DNA of 64,000 nucleotides, taken from positions 124,001 through 188,000 of the forward strand of contig NZ_JBBKTX010000005.1 in the NCBI RefSeq assembly GCF_044962685.1, read 5' to 3'. The notes beneath the pieces are model-generated. The model was given only the letters and a program-made list of their open reading frames with translations. It made no database searches and was not told the origin of the DNA. Shown here piece by piece: positions 61,219 to 64,000 of the stretch. Both the position numbers and the translations under genes were made by a program. The DNA comes from Oceanobacter antarcticus (GTDB taxonomy: Bacteria; Pseudomonadota; Gammaproteobacteria; Pseudomonadales; Oceanobacteraceae). The first letter of the stretch is position 1; the number at the start of each line of letters is the position of its first letter.

Positions 61219-61722
61219 TCAGAAATCAGACGGGATAGAGGACATCACCCGGTCAGCTGTGCCCGGCAGCGTATTACGCGCCCAGTCGGCCAGCATTTCC
61301 AGGTGAGGAATAAACATTGATTGCTGCCACCAGGGATCTTTTGGAACCATAGTGAACTGCAATCCATAAACAACCGCGACCAGCACAACCAGACCACGGA
61401 TACAACCAAAGACCATGCCGAGTATACGGTCTGTGCCGCTCAGTCCGGTTAGCCGCACCACTTCGACAATCAGATGATTGACCATGGCGCCGATAGCAAC
61501 AGTGCCCAGAAAGAGCACGACAAAGGCGGCGATCCAGCGTAATGAATTGGTTTCAATATAATCGGTCAGGAGGGTAGCCAGATTGCCACTGAACATCCGG
61601 GCCACCACAAAAGCCCCGACCCATACAATCAGTGACAATGCTTCTCGCACGAAACCGCGCTTGAGACTGATCAGGCTGGAGATTCCCAGCACCGCCAATA
61701 TTACCCAATCAACGACGGCCAT
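61219..61722 (-). CDS. cvpA: CvpA family membrane protein
   Basis: 167 residues with four helices (VDWVILAVLGISSLISLKRGFVREALSLIVWVGAFVVA; IAAFVVLFLGTVAIGAMVNHLIVEVV; GCIRGLVVLVAVVYGL). CvpA is found upstream of purF throughout gammaproteobacteria; linked to colicin V production and bile resistance. 181 bp upstream separate it from the SPOR gene, probably holding a cvpA-purF promoter. Confidence 0.93.
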   Translation of the reverse strand: MAVVDWVILAVLGISSLISLKRGFVREALSLIVWVGAFVVARMFSGNLATLLTDYIETNSLRWIAAFVVLFLGTVAIGAMVNHLIVEVVRLTGLSGTDRILGMVFGCIRGLVVLVAVVYGLQFTMVPKDPWWQQSMFIPHLEMLADWARNTLPGTADRVMSSIPSDF

Positions 61723-61903
61723 CTTGCTCTCACAGCGGATTTAATGAAGCGCGCAGTATAGGGTTTAGTACTGATTTCGACAACTGGAGAGACCGATTTG
61801 GGGTCATTTCGGGCCAGGAAAAGCGTCAACAACCCGCTCAGAAACAGGCATTGAACGTTATACCATACGGCTAAAAGCACGCTTCAATCGGCCTCTCAGA
61901 GCG

Positions 61904-62458
61904 TTAACGGGCGATAAAGCGCTTAATTCTCAGATCCTTGCGCTTTAATATTTTTTCCAGCTGAGTACGCAAGACCTCCGCCTGCTGCTGCTGCAGTTCC
62001 GGGCCAACAAACACCCGTGTCAGGCCATCGTCATCGGTACGGGAAAAGGCCTTGAAGCCCTGACCGCGAATGTTATCGCGAAAACTGGTGGCATTTTCAT
62101 TGCTGGAAAAGGCCCCCAATTGCACCACCCAAGCATAAGGTAACGCAGTTTCATCCAGATGGGCACGTTCGGGCTGTTTTTTGACCACTGCTGGCACCGG
62201 GTCATCAACCTCCGCCGTATTAACCGCTGGCGTTGCCAATTCAGCTGTGGCTTCACCACTGGCCAGCTGCTCCAGGTCAATACGAATCCGTTGCTGGTTC
62301 TGGACTTCAGCCCAATCAGGCATATCAGGCATCGGCGGCATATCCTGATCAATCGTCAGCCGCTGGCTGGAGCCATCAATTACAATCGGCACCGCAATCG
62401 CCAAGGCCACAACAGTGACAACAGCACCAAGAATGCGCTTGTTCAGATGCTTTTCCAT
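61904..62458 (-). CDS. SPOR-domain membrane protein (DedD-like)
   Basis: 184 residues. One N-terminal helix (RILGAVVTVVALAIAVPIVIDG), a flexible linker, and a C-terminal SPOR domain (about 105-184: YAWVVQLGAFSSNENATSFRDNIRGQGFKAFSR ... VFVGPELQQQQAEVLRTQLEK). SPOR domains bind denuded septal peptidoglycan, so it likely acts in division, like DedD at the same locus in E. coli. Overlaps folC by 16 bases. Confidence 0.92.
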   Translation of the reverse strand: MEKHLNKRILGAVVTVVALAIAVPIVIDGSSQRLTIDQDMPPMPDMPDWAEVQNQQRIRIDLEQLASGEATAELATPAVNTAEVDDPVPAVVKKQPERAHLDETALPYAWVVQLGAFSSNENATSFRDNIRGQGFKAFSRTDDDGLTRVFVGPELQQQQAEVLRTQLEKILKRKDLRIKRFIAR

Positions 62459-63783
62459 GCGTACTCCCCGCTTTTTTGCTGGGCATAAATGAGTGTTAAT
62501 GCCTGCTCAACGGTATAAAAAGATCCAACTACCAGCCAGTGTTCATCCGCCAGTGCGGTTTGCTGCAAATGCTTCAGGGCCGCGTTTACCGTCGGATAAA
62601 CCGCCACCGTACGATCAACACCATCAACACCATCAACCGCCACAGCCTGAAAACGCTGCTCCAGCCCGGCGGCATCCAGGCCACGATGGCAGTCCAGTCC
62701 GGCCAGCTTCCACAAACGTGCGGCAGGTAAAGCCTGGACAACCTTGTCTACCGGCTTGTCTGCCAGCATCGCCAGCAGAATACCGTCGACCTCCAGCTCA
62801 CGAGTTGCCAGGTACGCTGCCGCCTGCTCGTTGTGAGCCACATCCAGCGTCACGCTAAACGTACGGCCGTCAGGGCATTGGCAGCGCCAACCCTGTAAGC
62901 GGCCCGGAACCCGCAAACGCTTGAGGGTGTCCGCTACTTCTTGTTCGGGCAACAAGTGGCCAACCGCAGCCAGTGCCTGCAACGCAGTCGCAATGTTGGC
63001 TGCCGGAATAAAGCCACGAGGCAACACCCATTCCATCGACGTATCGTCATCCGGGTACGGCAAGAAACGGATGTTCAGCACAGCTGCATCACCTTGCACC
63101 CGCTCAGTCACATCAAAAGCTTCTCCGCGCCCCAGCCACATCCCTTCACAGGCATTCACCGTGGCCCGAGCACGTTCCGGGGGATTGGGTTGACCACAGA
63201 CCAGATAGCGATCTGGCCGGGCGATAGCGCATTTTTCATAGGCAATGACATTCAGGTCGTTCCCCAGCCAGGCTTCGTGATCCAGCCCGATACTGGTGAC
63301 CACCGCAACATCGGCGTCCACGACGTTTACTGCATCCAGACGTCCACCGAGGCCAATTTCCAGTACACAGGCGTCCAGATGCTGTTGTTTGAACCAGGCC
63401 AGCGCAGCCAGGGTACCGAATTCAAAATAGGTCAGCGGCTGTTCTTCGCGCGCCTGTTCGACCAGCGCGAACGACTGGCACAGGTCGGCATCGGAAATAT
63501 CGCTGCCATTCACCGATACGCGTTCGTTATAACGCAAGATATGCGGTGAGTTATAACAGCCGACCGATAACCCTTGGCGCAACAACAAGGCACTTATCAG
63601 CGCCGAGGTAGTGCCTTTGCCATTGGTTCCGGCCACCATGATCACCAGTCCGGCAGGTCGCAGGCACCCCAACCGCTCTGCGACTGTGCGCACGCGATCG
63701 AGACCCATGTCAATCTCAGCAGGATGCACCGACTCCAGATGCTCGAGCCAACGCTTGACATTCCAACTACTGAAGTCAGTCAT
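62443..63783 (-). CDS. folC: Folylpolyglutamate synthase/dihydrofolate synthase FolC
   Basis: 446 residues. Mur-ligase-like ATPase with the P-loop VMVAGTNGKGTTSAL, YNSPHILRYNERVSVNG, TYFEFGTLAALAWF, LEIGLGGRLDAVNVVDADVAVVTSIGLDHEAWLG, and DVAHNEQAAAYLA. Adds glutamate to dihydropteroate and to folates. Normally follows accD; here trpA ends 29 bp upstream. Confidence 0.95.
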   Translation of the reverse strand: MTDFSSWNVKRWLEHLESVHPAEIDMGLDRVRTVAERLGCLRPAGLVIMVAGTNGKGTTSALISALLLRQGLSVGCYNSPHILRYNERVSVNGSDISDADLCQSFALVEQAREEQPLTYFEFGTLAALAWFKQQHLDACVLEIGLGGRLDAVNVVDADVAVVTSIGLDHEAWLGNDLNVIAYEKCAIARPDRYLVCGQPNPPERARATVNACEGMWLGRGEAFDVTERVQGDAAVLNIRFLPYPDDDTSMEWVLPRGFIPAANIATALQALAAVGHLLPEQEVADTLKRLRVPGRLQGWRCQCPDGRTFSVTLDVAHNEQAAAYLATRELEVDGILLAMLADKPVDKVVQALPAARLWKLAGLDCHRGLDAAGLEQRFQAVAVDGVDGVDRTVAVYPTVNAALKHLQQTALADEHWLVVGSFYTVEQALTLIYAQQKSGEYAWKSI

Positions 63784-63812
63784 CCTGAATATCCTTCTTT
63801 GTTACGACCGGA

Positions 63813-64000
63813 TTATTGCTGATCCATGGCGATGCGCATTTCCTGCATCAGCTCGGTGACCAGACGTCGGGCTTCAGCAGGGTTAGTGGCATTGTCGGCG
63901 ATATGATTAACAATCGCGCTACCGACAATCACACCATCACAGACTTTGGACACCGCCGCTGCCGTGACACCGTTCTGAATACCAAACCCGACCCCCACCG
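63813..64000 (-). CDS. trpA: Tryptophan synthase alpha chain, C-terminal part
   Basis: Last 62 or so residues only: VGVGFGIQNGVTAAAVSKVCDGVIVGSAIVNHIAD, the conserved phosphate-binding end of TrpA, then a helical tail. The rest lies beyond the window. With TrpB it makes tryptophan from indole-glycerol phosphate and serine. Confidence 0.9.
   Translation of the reverse strand, partial: VGVGFGIQNGVTAAAVSKVCDGVIVGSAIVNHIADNATNPAEARRLVTELMQEMRIAMDQQ

Overview
The window looks like chromosomal DNA of a free-living, probably marine or halophilic gammaproteobacterium related to the Pseudomonas/Marinobacter/Hahella side of the class. The basis is gene order: lexA-sulA followed by two small conserved genes as next to Pseudomonas topA, lptF-lptG-pepA, and trpA-folC-SPOR-cvpA-purF-metZ. 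There is no prophage, insertion sequence or CRISPR array. Nearly all sequence is coding, with many 1-8 nt gene overlaps. Clearly AT-rich DNA appears mainly in the two non-coding parts of the Tad pilus locus. The species cannot be named from what is visible.

Layout. 1-6.3 kb: minus-strand Tad/Flp pilus locus (pilin-like gene, cpaB, OmpA-like, secretin, TPR lipoprotein, cpaF). cpaF carries a one-base frameshift and runs off the edge. 6.5-9.2 kb: lexA with three LexA boxes, sulA, two small conserved genes and a YfaZ-type outer membrane protein. 9.4-11.3 kb: htpG. 11.4-17.6 kb: thiamine operon thiC-thiO-thiS-thiG-thiDE behind a TPP riboswitch. 17.6-18.6 kb: two tandem hotdog thioesterases. 18.8-20.7 kb: CheY, CheC and PAS/degenerate-GGDEF genes. 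20.9-32.2 kb: carbohydrate and osmolyte region (GH13 glucosidase, prephenate dehydratase, glycerate kinase, gpgP, gpgS, GH13_18 phosphorylase, pgl, zwf, galU). 32.3-34.4 kb: tRNA-Asn, tRNA-Pro, FKBP, small lipoprotein, tRNA-Met. 34.4-39.6 kb: pdxH, RDD protein, lptG, lptF, pepA. 39.7-46.6 kb: LysR/MFS pair, cis-trans fatty acid isomerase, lone kpsC. 46.8-54.2 kb: rhlB, epmC, MATE pump, aldo-keto reductase, CZB protein and two thioredoxin-like genes. 54.2-58.1 kb: MoxR/DUF58/TgpA operon. 58.4-64 kb: metZ, purF, cvpA, SPOR protein, folC, trpA end.

The most interesting unit is the carbohydrate region. GpgS and GpgP would make the compatible solute glucosylglycerate from NDP-glucose and 3-phosphoglycerate. 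The GH13_18 phosphorylase would split it into glucose-1-phosphate and D-glycerate. The glycerate kinase would return glycerate to phosphoglycerate, and galU would return glucose-1-phosphate to UDP-glucose. Together these form a closed osmolyte cycle. A strong sigma-54 (-24/-12) promoter match, with three upstream GCACCAA repeats, precedes the kinase-gpgP-gpgS operon and suggests nitrogen or stress control of osmolyte synthesis. A second strong sigma-54 match and a weaker third precede the Tad pilin and the OmpA-like/secretin operon. All functions are inferred from sequence patterns and family knowledge; no search was run.
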